In this document: positions 9,862 through 18,724 of the stretch, piece by piece
How the letters are laid out: every line of letters begins with the position of its first letter
How positions within the stretch are numbered: the stretch's first letter is position 1
Source of the DNA: Halarcobacter anaerophilus
GTDB lineage: Bacteria; Campylobacterota; Campylobacteria; Campylobacterales; Arcobacteraceae
DNA length: 64,000 nucleotides
Direction: 5' to 3'
NCBI RefSeq assembly: GCF_006459125.1
Contig: NZ_CP041070.1
Location: 744,001 to 808,000, forward strand
Position numbers and translations under genes: made by a program
Notes under the pieces: generated by a model
What the model was told of the DNA's origin: nothing
Seen by the model: the letters and a program-made list of their open reading frames with translations, nothing else
Databases searched by the model: none

Positions 9862-12498
9862 ATGAGTGATAAGTATGAACCTTCGAACGTAGAAGATAAG
9901 TATTATAAAATTTGGGAAGAGAGAGGTTATTTTGAAGTAGACGGAAATAAAGCTATTCAAGAAACCGACGAAAAAGGAAAACAAAAAACTTTTGCAATAA
10001 TGATGCCTCCTCCAAACGTAACGGGGAGTTTGCACATCGGTCATGCTTTGACTTTTACCCTTCAAGATATTATTACTAGATTTAAAAGAATGGACGGGTA
10101 TAAAACTTTATGGCAACCGGGAACCGACCATGCGGGTATTGCTACTCAAAACGTAGTTGAAAAACAACTTTTGGCTCAAGGTACTACAAAAGAGGCAATC
10201 GGCAGAGAAGCCTTTTTGGATAAAGTTTGGAAGTGGAAAGAGTATTCAGGCGGTACTATTGTTCATCAAATGAGAAAATTGGGTATTTCTCCTGCTTGGT
10301 CAAGAGAGAGATTTACGATGGATGAGGGATTAAAAGAGGCTGTAAAAGAGGCTTTTGTTCATCTTTACAATGAAGGTATGATTGTTCAAAACAACTATAT
10401 GGTTAACTGGTGTACTCATGACGGTGCTTTATCTGATATTGAAGTTGAGCATGAAGAGGTAAACGGTAAATTTTATCATATGAATTATCATTTTGCAGAC
10501 GGAAGCGGATATGTAACCGTTGCAACTACAAGACCTGAAACATACTTTGGGGATACTGCTATTATGGTTCATCCAAATGATGAAAGATATAAAGATATAG
10601 TAGGAAAAGAGGTTATCCTTCCTTTAACTGACAGAAAAATTAAAATTATTACGGATGAACATGTTGATATGGATTTTGGAACAGGTGTGGTAAAAGTAAC
10701 TCCTGCTCATGACCAAAATGACTACGAAGTAGGGAAAAGACACGATTTAGAGTTTATTACTTGTTTTGATGAAAAAGGTATTTTAAATGAATATTGCGGA
10801 GAGTTTGCAGGTTTAGAAAGACTTGAAGCTAGAAAACCTATTGTTGAAAAGTTACAAAAAGAGGGATATATTACAAAAATAGAGGATCATGTTCATCAAG
10901 TAGGACATTGCTATAGATGTAAAAATATTGTTGAACCTTATATCTCTAAACAGTGGTTTGTAAGAAGCGAAGTTGCAAAAAGTTCTATTGAAAAAACATA
11001 TGCAGGTGAAGCAAAATTCCACCCTTCTCATTGGTTAAACTCTTATAGAGCATGGATGGATGAGTTAAGAGACTGGTGTATCAGCAGACAATTATGGTGG
11101 GGACATAGAATTCCCGTATTTACTTGTGAAGAGTGCGGTCATGAGTGGGCAGACAAAGAGGATAATCCCGAAGCTTGCCCAAAATGTGCAAGTAATAAAA
11201 TAAAACAAGACCCTGATGTACTTGATACTTGGTTCTCTTCTGCTCTTTGGGCTTTTTCACCTCTTGGATGGGGAAATAACGGAAAAATGCAAGGAAGTTT
11301 CCAAGATAGTGATTTAAAAGATTTTTATCCAAACTCTCTTCTTATTACAGGGTTTGATATTATGTTCTTCTGGGTTGCAAGAATGATGATGATGGGTGAT
11401 CATTTTATGGGAAAACTACCTTTCAAAGATATCTATATGCACGCTCTTGTAAGAGATGAACACGGTGCAAAAATGTCAAAATCAAAAGGAAACGTAATAG
11501 ATCCTTTAGATATGGTAAAAGAGCATAGTGCAGATATTATCAGATTTACTTTGGCTTATTTAGCCGTTCAAGGAAGAGATATAAAATTAGGAGCTAAAAA
11601 CTTAGAGCAGTTTAGAAACTTTACAAACAAACTTTACAATGCTTCAAACTTCTTAACTTTAAATGTAGATACTTTCCCTGATTTAAAAGATATAGAGATA
11701 AAAACACCTCTTGGATTATATATGCAAAGCAGACTCTCTTCTGCCGTTGATGAGATAAGAGATACTTTGGAAACTTATAAATTCAATGAAGCTGCAAGTT
11801 CTCTTTATAGATTTGTTTGGAATGAGTTTTGTGACTGGGGTATTGAGTATAGTAAAGCAAGTAAAGAATCTATTATCGAATTAGGAAGTATTTTTAAAGA
11901 GACTCTAAAAATGATATCTCCGTTTATGCCTTTTATTTCCGACTTTTTATACCACAAATTAAGCGGTACTTCTTTAGAAAATAGTGATTCGGTTATGATT
12001 ATGAATTTCCCTAAAGATGTAAAAAAAGATGAAAAAATGGAAGAGATGTTCTCTCTTATAGAAGAGGCAATTATCGCAATAAGAAGAGCAAAAGTGGTTA
12101 TTGATATGGGTAACTCGAAAATTCCTAAAGCTTATGTAAAACTTGATAAAACAATTGATAATGAAATAGCAAAACCTTTTATTCAAAAACTGGCAAAAGT
12201 TGAGAATATAGAGTTTGTAGATAATAAACAAGAAAATTGCGTAACAGACGTATCTGATAATCTAGAAGTTTATATACCGACTTTAGAGATAGATATGACT
12301 CCTATTATCAATAAACTTACTAAACAAAAAGAGAAAACACAAAAAGAGGTTGATAAATTAAACGGTATGTTATCAAATGAAAAATTCGTGGCAAATGCAC
12401 CTGAACATGTTGTAGCTGAAAACAAAGCTGCACTTGAAGATGCACAAGCAAAATTAGAAAAAATAGAGAATGAATTATCATCATTAACGCAAATATAA
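9862..12498 (+). CDS. valS: Valyl-tRNA synthetase
   Basis: An 878-residue class I synthetase that charges tRNA-Val and edits misactivated Thr. The HIGH signature appears as PNVTGSLHIGHAL (near 50) and KMSKS as GAKMSKSKGNV (near 534). The CP1 editing domain contains TTRPETYFGDTA (near 222), and a zinc-type Cys cluster is in FTCEECGHEW and ACPKCA (near 423-440). The C-terminal coiled coil after about 810 is the tRNA-binding arm typical of ValRS. The length is normal. The start is placed by similarity of MSDKYEPSNVEDKYYKIW to the family. Confidence 0.97.
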   Translation: MSDKYEPSNVEDKYYKIWEERGYFEVDGNKAIQETDEKGKQKTFAIMMPPPNVTGSLHIGHALTFTLQDIITRFKRMDGYKTLWQPGTDHAGIATQNVVEKQLLAQGTTKEAIGREAFLDKVWKWKEYSGGTIVHQMRKLGISPAWSRERFTMDEGLKEAVKEAFVHLYNEGMIVQNNYMVNWCTHDGALSDIEVEHEEVNGKFYHMNYHFADGSGYVTVATTRPETYFGDTAIMVHPNDERYKDIVGKEVILPLTDRKIKIITDEHVDMDFGTGVVKVTPAHDQNDYEVGKRHDLEFITCFDEKGILNEYCGEFAGLERLEARKPIVEKLQKEGYITKIEDHVHQVGHCYRCKNIVEPYISKQWFVRSEVAKSSIEKTYAGEAKFHPSHWLNSYRAWMDELRDWCISRQLWWGHRIPVFTCEECGHEWADKEDNPEACPKCASNKIKQDPDVLDTWFSSALWAFSPLGWGNNGKMQGSFQDSDLKDFYPNSLLITGFDIMFFWVARMMMMGDHFMGKLPFKDIYMHALVRDEHGAKMSKSKGNVIDPLDMVKEHSADIIRFTLAYLAVQGRDIKLGAKNLEQFRNFTNKLYNASNFLTLNVDTFPDLKDIEIKTPLGLYMQSRLSSAVDEIRDTLETYKFNEAASSLYRFVWNEFCDWGIEYSKASKESIIELGSIFKETLKMISPFMPFISDFLYHKLSGTSLENSDSVMIMNFPKDVKKDEKMEEMFSLIEEAIIAIRRAKVVIDMGNSKIPKAYVKLDKTIDNEIAKPFIQKLAKVENIEFVDNKQENCVTDVSDNLEVYIPTLEIDMTPIINKLTKQKEKTQKEVDKLNGMLSNEKFVANAPEHVVAENKAALEDAQAKLEKIENELSSLTQI

Positions 12499-12514
12499 AA
12501 AGATAAGACTAAAA

Positions 12515-13282
12515 ATGGCTAAAATTATAAAATATCTTTTTTTTATAACTATTTTAGCTTTTTTTAGTGCATGCTCCGTAACCCAAGATGATATTAGAGG
12601 GGCTCTTCAATCAAACTCGGCGGAACTTATAACAAAAGATAAAAAAAAGTTGCAAGAGCTGCTTGTAAAATTTAAAACAAAACTCGATAAAAGAAATCCA
12701 AATAATTTCAGTAAAAAAAACAGACAGAAAATCTATATTTCTATAGAAGATTTTAATAAAAAACTTTATCTTAAATATAAGAAAAAGGTTTTAAAAGATT
12801 ATAAAGATTACTTGCAAATGGCTTTTAGCAAAGATTCACTTTTTAATAGAAACGATTATTTGATTCTTGGAATGACTTATATGATTTCAAATGCTTATTC
12901 AATAGAAAATTTTCATGCTCTTACAGCTTTTCAATTTGATAAAGAAAAACTTCACAATCTATATAAAAATTTACAGGTTATTAGATGGAGAATTAAAGTT
13001 GAAAAAGATTTAAAAGATGATTATCTTTTTTTAACCTGGCAAAATAATTGGCAAATTCAACTTGAAAAACTGTTGCAAAAAAGACCTGATATCTCTTATG
13101 AAGAGATAAAAGATTTAGAGTATATAAAAAATAAAAAAGAGACTTTGTTTAGTCACTCAAATTTCTCTTTTGAAGTTCTTTTAACACAAATGATAGACCG
13201 TGTGGAAAACTCTTTAAAAGCTTTGGGTGAAGAGCCCAGAGATTTAAGTATCTCTGCACTTACATTTTTTGTATTTTTATAA
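12515..13282 (+). CDS. Predicted lipoprotein of unknown function
   Basis: A 255-residue protein with a lipoprotein signal: basic start MAKIIKY, a hydrophobic stretch, then lipobox FFSACS with the acylated Cys at about residue 20. The mature part is Lys-rich and helical. It has the phrase LGMTYMISNAYS near 117 and a hydrophobic C-terminus (SISALTFFVFL), possibly a membrane tail. It follows valS by 16 bases, so it may be read through from the valS promoter. I do not recognise a family. Confidence 0.75.
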   Translation: MAKIIKYLFFITILAFFSACSVTQDDIRGALQSNSAELITKDKKKLQELLVKFKTKLDKRNPNNFSKKNRQKIYISIEDFNKKLYLKYKKKVLKDYKDYLQMAFSKDSLFNRNDYLILGMTYMISNAYSIENFHALTAFQFDKEKLHNLYKNLQVIRWRIKVEKDLKDDYLFLTWQNNWQIQLEKLLQKRPDISYEEIKDLEYIKNKKETLFSHSNFSFEVLLTQMIDRVENSLKALGEEPRDLSISALTFFVFL

Positions 13283-13358
13283 GTTTAGCAATATTTGGAT
13301 TGTCTGAATTTTTTTCTTTGGTTATACTTATTAAAAATAATATTTATTGGAGGCAATA

Positions 13359-14621
13359 ATGAGTTACATAACAAACAAAAGCTTAGAAGAAGCAGATAAA
13401 GAAGTATTTGAGATATTAGAGAATGAATTAGAGAGACAAACAACACACTTGGAAATGATAGCAAGTGAGAACTTTACAAGTCCTGCCGTAATGGAAGCAA
13501 TGGGAAGCATATTTACAAATAAATACGCAGAAGGATACCCAAATAAAAGATATTACGGTGGATGTGAAGAAGCAGATAAAGTAGAACAACTAGCTATTGA
13601 TAGAGCTTGTGAAATCTTTAACTGTAAATATGCAAATGTACAACCTCATAGCGGATCTCAAGCAAACGGAGCAGTATACGCAGCATTAATAAAAGCAGGA
13701 GATAAAATCTTAGGTATGGATTTAAGTCATGGAGGACACTTAACTCATGGGTCAAAACCATCTTTTTCAGGGAAAAACTATCATGCTTTCTACTATGGAG
13801 TAGAATTAGACGGAAGAATAAATTATGATAAAGTTCTTGAAATAGCAAAAATAGTACAACCAAAAATAATAGTGTGCGGAGCAAGCGCATACGCAAGAGA
13901 GATAGACTTTAAAAGATTTAGAGAAATAGCAGATGAAGTAGGAGCAATACTTTTTGCAGATATAGCACATATAGCAGGATTAGTAGCAGCAGGAGAACAT
14001 CAAAGTCCTTTTCCTTACGCACATGTAGTAACAACAACTACCCATAAGACACTAAGAGGTCCAAGAGGTGGGATGATAATGACAAATGATGAAGAACTTG
14101 CAAAAAAAATAAACTCGGCAATTTTCCCTGGATTGCAAGGTGGACCATTAGTACATGTAATAGCAGCAAAAGCAGTAGCTTTTAAAGAAGTGTTAGATCC
14201 AAAATGGAAAGAGTACGCAAAACAAGTAAAAGTAAACGCACAAATACTAGCAGAGGTAATAAGTAAAAGAGGATATGATGTAGTATCTGGAGGTACTGAT
14301 AATCACTTAGTGTTAGTATCGTTTTTAAATAAAGATTTTTCAGGTAAAGATGCAGATGCAGCATTAGGGAATGCAGGAATAACAGTAAATAAAAACACAG
14401 TACCCGGAGAAACAAGAAGTCCGTTTGTAACAAGCGGGATAAGAATAGGAAGTCCGGCTTTAACAGCAAGAGGGATGAAAGAAGAAGAGTTTAAGTTAAT
14501 AGCAAATAAAATTTGTGATGTATTAGATGATATTAACAACACGGATTTACAAGCTAAGATTAGTTTAGAGCTTAAAGACCTTGCTAATCGTTTTGTGATT
14601 TATAATCAATCTACATATTAA
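13359..14621 (+). CDS. glyA: Serine hydroxymethyltransferase
   Basis: Converts serine plus tetrahydrofolate to glycine plus 5,10-methylene-THF, using PLP. Marks are LEMIASENF (near 30), [17 protein letters not shown] (near 50), the PLP lysine in [14 protein letters not shown] (near 226) and [12 protein letters not shown]. The start is set at 13359 ([15 protein letters not shown]), because the in-frame ATG at 13347 would overlap the GGAGG ribosome site at 13349-13353. That gives 420 residues, the family length. The body of the gene uses A-ending codons (GCA, ATA, GTA) very consistently, while the last 30 codons use more T-ending codons. Confidence 0.96.
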   Translation: MSYITNKSLEEADKEVFEILENELERQTTHLEMIASENFTSPAVMEAMGSIFTNKYAEGYPNKRYYGGCEEADKVEQLAIDRACEIFNCKYANVQPHSGSQANGAVYAALIKAGDKILGMDLSHGGHLTHGSKPSFSGKNYHAFYYGVELDGRINYDKVLEIAKIVQPKIIVCGASAYAREIDFKRFREIADEVGAILFADIAHIAGLVAAGEHQSPFPYAHVVTTTTHKTLRGPRGGMIMTNDEELAKKINSAIFPGLQGGPLVHVIAAKAVAFKEVLDPKWKEYAKQVKVNAQILAEVISKRGYDVVSGGTDNHLVLVSFLNKDFSGKDADAALGNAGITVNKNTVPGETRSPFVTSGIRIGSPALTARGMKEEEFKLIANKICDVLDDINNTDLQAKISLELKDLANRFVIYNQSTY

Positions 14622-14630
14622 TTTAATATA

Positions 14631-14657
14631 AAAAAGTAGTAATCTTACTGCTTTTTT
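14631..14657 (+). terminator. Rho-independent terminator after glyA
   Basis: A stem with arms AAAAAGTAGTAA and TTACTGCTTTTTT (one G-U pair), followed by TTATTTTT, begins nine bases after the glyA stop. Confidence 0.75.
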
Positions 14658-14673
14658 ATTTTTGGGATATTTT

Positions 14674-15522
14674 ATGAAAGATAGTTTATCTTTAGAAAAT
14701 GAAAATTATAAAAAAATAGAAAAAGTAATAAGATATATAGACGAAAACTTTAAAGAACAACCCAAAATAGATGAAATTGCTCAATATATAGGTATGAGTA
14801 AGTATCATTTAATCAGAGTATTTAAAGAGTATGTGGGTGTAACTCCTATTCAATTTCTTCAATCCATCACTTTAAATTATGCAAAAGAACATTTAAAAGA
14901 GTCAAAATCAATTTTAGACAGTTCATTAGACTTAGGTCTGTCAAGCTCCAGCAGACTTCATGATCTGTTTGTAAATATAATAGGAGTTACTCCAAAAGAG
15001 TATAAAGAGCTTGGTAAAAACGTAGATATAATTTATGGATACGGTTCTACTCCTTTTGGTGAGGCTTTAATAGGTTTTACCAAAAGAGGGGTTAGTTATC
15101 TTGGTTTTATTGATGATAACAAAGAGTCCATATTTAACAGGTTTAAGGAAATCTGGGCAAAAGCAAATCTTATAAGAGATGATGAAAAAGCAAAAGAGTA
15201 TCTAAATAAAATTTTCGTAAAAAAAGAGAAATTTGATTTATACGTAAAAGGAACGAATTTTCAAATAAATATTTGGAAAGCACTTTTAAATATTCCAAGC
15301 GGAACAATAACAACTTACCAAGATATAGCAAACAGTATAAACAAACCCAAAGCAGCAAGGGCAGTTGCCAGTGCAATCGGCTCAAACCATATCGGATTTT
15401 TGATTCCCTGCCATAGAGTATTAGCTAAATCAGGAGCAATGAGCGGCTATAGATGGGGAATAGAGAGAAAAAAAATTTTGGTTGCATACGAAGCTATGAA
15501 AAGCGGCAATCAAAAATCTTGA
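14674..15522 (+). CDS. AraC-type regulator fused to O6-methylguanine-DNA methyltransferase (Ada-like)
   Basis: A 282-residue fusion. Residues about 10-110 form an AraC helix-turn-helix pair (IDEIAQYIGMSKYHLIRVF, then GVTPIQFLQ and GVTPKEYKELG). Residues about 120-275 form the Ogt/MGMT domain, with the suicide Cys in LIPCHRVL and the RWGIERKK tail. It moves a methyl group from O6-methylguanine in DNA to its own Cys. The N-terminal zinc-Cys domain of E. coli Ada is absent, so it cannot sense methylphosphotriesters the Ada way. The ATG at 14674 is preferred to an in-frame TTG at 14662. Its stop is followed immediately by the convergent RND gene stop. Confidence 0.88.
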   Translation: MKDSLSLENENYKKIEKVIRYIDENFKEQPKIDEIAQYIGMSKYHLIRVFKEYVGVTPIQFLQSITLNYAKEHLKESKSILDSSLDLGLSSSSRLHDLFVNIIGVTPKEYKELGKNVDIIYGYGSTPFGEALIGFTKRGVSYLGFIDDNKESIFNRFKEIWAKANLIRDDEKAKEYLNKIFVKKEKFDLYVKGTNFQINIWKALLNIPSGTITTYQDIANSINKPKAARAVASAIGSNHIGFLIPCHRVLAKSGAMSGYRWGIERKKILVAYEAMKSGNQKS

Positions 15523-18500
15523 TTACTCTTTTTTTAATCTATGCGAAATTGAATAAATAACCGGAAGATAAAGAAGATTTAAAATAGTTCCCCATAATAA
15601 TCCAAATCCAAGACCAATAGCAATAGGCTGAAAAATTACCGCTTGTCCCGTAGGGAAGAAGATTAATGAAGCCATTCCCATTAGTGTCGTAATAGTCGTA
15701 AGCATAATAGGTCTGAATCTTTTTGTTGCTCTATTAAAAACATCATGCAAGGTTTCTGCTTTTTTAAGATAGGTCATCATAATAATTCCGTCGTTTATTA
15801 CAACTCCCGCTAATCCCAAAGCTCCTATTAAAGAAGGCATTGAAAGATTTATTCCCATAATTTTATGTCCTATTAAAACACCTAAAAGAGAAAAAGGAAT
15901 AACACTCATTAAAATAAAAGTCTCTCTAAATGAGTTAAAAAGATAAAGCATAGAAAGCATTATTAAAATAACAGTAAGTCCCGAAGCTAAAATCAAATCA
16001 TTCATTAAACTCTTTTGTTTTTCCGCTTCTCCTTTAAAAATGAGTTTAACACCGTTTTCTTTAATCTTTTGAAGTGTAGGTTCCAGTTTTTTTAAGACTT
16101 CGTTTGCAGTTAAAATATCAGGGTTTACGTTTGCAAAAACATAAAAGTTTCTTTCTGCATTGTCTTTTACTAACTGTTCAAAACTTTTTATTATTTTGAA
16201 ATCGACTACTTGGTTTAAAGTAACGAAAGTTCCGTTATCTAAAGGAACTTCCATTGTTTTGAAATTTTCATAATCATCTTTGTTTACACTCTCTATTTTT
16301 ATATCAAGCATATCTGTTTCGTCAAAAGAGACTGCTTTTTTCTTAGACAAATACATATTTGATAAAAAAGAACCGATAGTTGCTTCATCTAAACCTAATT
16401 GTTCTCCATAGGCATTTACTTTTAATTTTATTTCATCTACGCCGAATTTTAGAGAGTTTGACAAAGATTTGATTCCTTTCATACTTTTTAACTCTTTTTC
16501 CAAAGTATTAACAGCTGATATTATCTTTTCATTATTATTTGAAACAAGACCTATTTTTATATCTGCTTTAACAGGTCCTACTCTTCTTTCCAAAACAACA
16601 ATTTCATTTAGATTGAATTTTTTTTGATAATCTTTCTCTTTTATAAACTTTTTTAATTCACTTGCTATTTCTATAGATTTTTTTGTTCTCTCTCTTCCCT
16701 CTTTATCATAATAAAGACTTAAATAAGGAGTAATATATTTATCAAGAAAATTTGCATCTTTCATTTTTTGTAATTCAACCGTCATATACATAACATAAGG
16801 GTAATTCTCCGTATTATCCCCCGTATCTTTTCTAAAACCTGCAACAGAATCAATACTTCTTATAAAAAATTTCTTTTTATTTTCAATCATATCTTTTTCT
16901 ATTGATTGAACTATTTTAAAGGCATCTTCGAGTTTTGTATTTTCATTTGCTTTAATAGAGATTTTAATATCCGAAGCATCAAATTTTGGAAACATTTGAA
17001 ATCTTGAACTTTGAAGTTCAAAAAAAGTAGCCAAAGGAACAAGGATTATAAAGATTATTAAAAAACTCTTTTTCCAATCCATAAAAAAGTGTAATATAGA
17101 GTAATAAATATTGTTTACTTTTTCCCAAGAAGTAGCTTTTGCCTTTGCTTTTAAAGTGTGTGCCGCATGAATAGGTAAAAAAGCAAAAGATTCAATAAGT
17201 GAAGCTATAACCAAAGCCGAAACAGCTATAGGAATCAGTTTCATTACTTCACCCATTGTTCCGCTTATCATTAAAATAGGTAAAAAAGAGAAAAGAGTAG
17301 TAATAGAAGCTACCGTAACGGGTTTAACCATCTCTTTTGCACCCATTATAGCAGCCTCTTTAGGTTCATATCCCTCTTCAATATGTTGTTGGATATTTTC
17401 ACTTACTACAATAGCGTCATCAACAACAATACCTATTGCTATTAAAACTCCTACAAGGGAGATCATATTTATAGTATATCCCGAAAGATACATATATAAA
17501 GCTGCAATTACAAAAGAGGTAGGAATACCGATTGCTATAATAAACGACATTCTAAAATTGATTAAAAGCATTACTAAAATAGTAATTAGAATAATTCCCA
17601 AAATAATATTTGATACAACAATATTTAATCTGTCCAAAATTCTTTCACTGTTATCATCGGCAATACTGATTTTTATATCAGGATTTGATTTATTTATTTC
17701 AGGCAAAAGCTTTTTTATTTTTTGGGTTATTTTAATAGCATCCGCAAATTCGCTTTGTTCTATAGCAAGAGATATTGCACTTTGCCCGTTAAATGAATAT
17801 AGAGTAGAAGAGTCTTCATATTTTTTATGAATTGTGGCAATATCTTTTAAATAGATATTGTTTTCTCCGACTCTTATTAAAGTACTTGCAAAAGCATTTG
17901 CAGTTTTTGCTCCATTAAAAGTAGAAAGATAGTAGTGTTTCTCTCCCTCAATTTTTCCTATAGGAAAGATATAAGAGAGGGTTGAAATAGCTTCAAAAAC
18001 CGAACTCTTATTTAGTTTCATTGCTTTTATTTTTTTATCGTCTAAAAGTATTTCGTAAAATTTATCGGAATCTCCGTATATAGTTATATCTTTTACGCCG
18101 TCTACTCCTAAAAGCTGGCTTTTTAATCTATCTGCAAAGGGCTTAAGTTCATCAGTAGAGTATTTTTCTGAAGTTAAAGTTACGTCCATAAGAGATCTTG
18201 AACGCTCTAAAGCATTTACGGTAGGTTCATCCATATCCGAAGGAAGATCTGTTTTTACCAGATTTATAGCATCTCTTACTCTGTTTGCTTCGTTATATTT
18301 GTTTACGCCTTTTTTTAGTTCTAATATAATTGAAAAACTTCCGGGACTTATAACTGTAGTAATTACGTCAACACTATCTAAATTTTTAATATTGTCTTCT
18401 ATCTCGGATACTGCCATTCTATCTAAAATATCGACAGAAGCACCGCTGTATGAACCTTTTATTGAAATCATATCTAGTTCAAAACTAGGGAAAATCTCTT

Positions 18501-18606
18501 TTGGAGTGTTATTATATGACCAAATTCCTACGGCAAAAACTAATACAAAAAGTGTGTAATTCATTCTTGAATTTTCTACAAAAAATCTCAAAAATTTTTC
18601 AAACAT
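15523..18606 (-). CDS. RND efflux transporter permease subunit (HAE1/AcrB type)
   Basis: A 1027-residue inner-membrane pump with the RND layout: TM1 near residues 14-30, a large periplasmic porter domain, a block of TM2-6 (about 335-490), TM7 near 517, a second porter domain and a final TM block (about 850-1020). Marks are IGIVVDDAIVVSENI with the proton-relay Asp pair (near 395), GAKEMVKPVTVASITTLFSFLP, and LAGVVINDGIIMM in the second half. It would export drugs, lipids or metals by proton antiport. No membrane-fusion or outer-membrane gene is adjacent, so partners are elsewhere. A divergent N-terminus argues against a heavy-metal CusA. The substrate is unknown. Confidence 0.9.
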   Translation of the reverse strand: MFEKFLRFFVENSRMNYTLFVLVFAVGIWSYNNTPKEIFPSFELDMISIKGSYSGASVDILDRMAVSEIEDNIKNLDSVDVITTVISPGSFSIILELKKGVNKYNEANRVRDAINLVKTDLPSDMDEPTVNALERSRSLMDVTLTSEKYSTDELKPFADRLKSQLLGVDGVKDITIYGDSDKFYEILLDDKKIKAMKLNKSSVFEAISTLSYIFPIGKIEGEKHYYLSTFNGAKTANAFASTLIRVGENNIYLKDIATIHKKYEDSSTLYSFNGQSAISLAIEQSEFADAIKITQKIKKLLPEINKSNPDIKISIADDNSERILDRLNIVVSNIILGIILITILVMLLINFRMSFIIAIGIPTSFVIAALYMYLSGYTINMISLVGVLIAIGIVVDDAIVVSENIQQHIEEGYEPKEAAIMGAKEMVKPVTVASITTLFSFLPILMISGTMGEVMKLIPIAVSALVIASLIESFAFLPIHAAHTLKAKAKATSWEKVNNIYYSILHFFMDWKKSFLIIFIILVPLATFFELQSSRFQMFPKFDASDIKISIKANENTKLEDAFKIVQSIEKDMIENKKKFFIRSIDSVAGFRKDTGDNTENYPYVMYMTVELQKMKDANFLDKYITPYLSLYYDKEGRERTKKSIEIASELKKFIKEKDYQKKFNLNEIVVLERRVGPVKADIKIGLVSNNNEKIISAVNTLEKELKSMKGIKSLSNSLKFGVDEIKLKVNAYGEQLGLDEATIGSFLSNMYLSKKKAVSFDETDMLDIKIESVNKDDYENFKTMEVPLDNGTFVTLNQVVDFKIIKSFEQLVKDNAERNFYVFANVNPDILTANEVLKKLEPTLQKIKENGVKLIFKGEAEKQKSLMNDLILASGLTVILIMLSMLYLFNSFRETFILMSVIPFSLLGVLIGHKIMGINLSMPSLIGALGLAGVVINDGIIMMTYLKKAETLHDVFNRATKRFRPIMLTTITTLMGMASLIFFPTGQAVIFQPIAIGLGFGLLWGTILNLLYLPVIYSISHRLKKE

Positions 18607-18707
18607 TAACTTCCTTTATTTTAAGAACAGAATTATATTATAGGATTATTAATTGTAGTTTAACACTTTTTTCAAATTTTGATATTGATATAGAGCAAGC
18701 AGAAAAG

Positions 18708-18723
18708 AAGATTTTTTAATCTT
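18708..18723 (-). terminator. Possible terminator after the LapD-like gene
   Basis: On the minus strand, two bases past the stop codon, a 6-bp stem AAGATT / AATCTT with an AAAA loop is followed by CTTTTCT. It is weak but well placed. Confidence 0.4.
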
Positions 18724-18724
18724 T

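Noticed and set aside
13347-13359. glyA start at the upstream ATG (13347)
   Set aside because: That codon overlaps the GGAGG ribosome site; the ATG at 13359 has proper spacing and begins with the family N-terminus.
15523-18606. Heavy-metal CusA-type RND pump
   Set aside because: No adjacent CusB/CusC genes and no Met-rich metal relay was seen; the general HAE1 drug/lipid type is a safer call.
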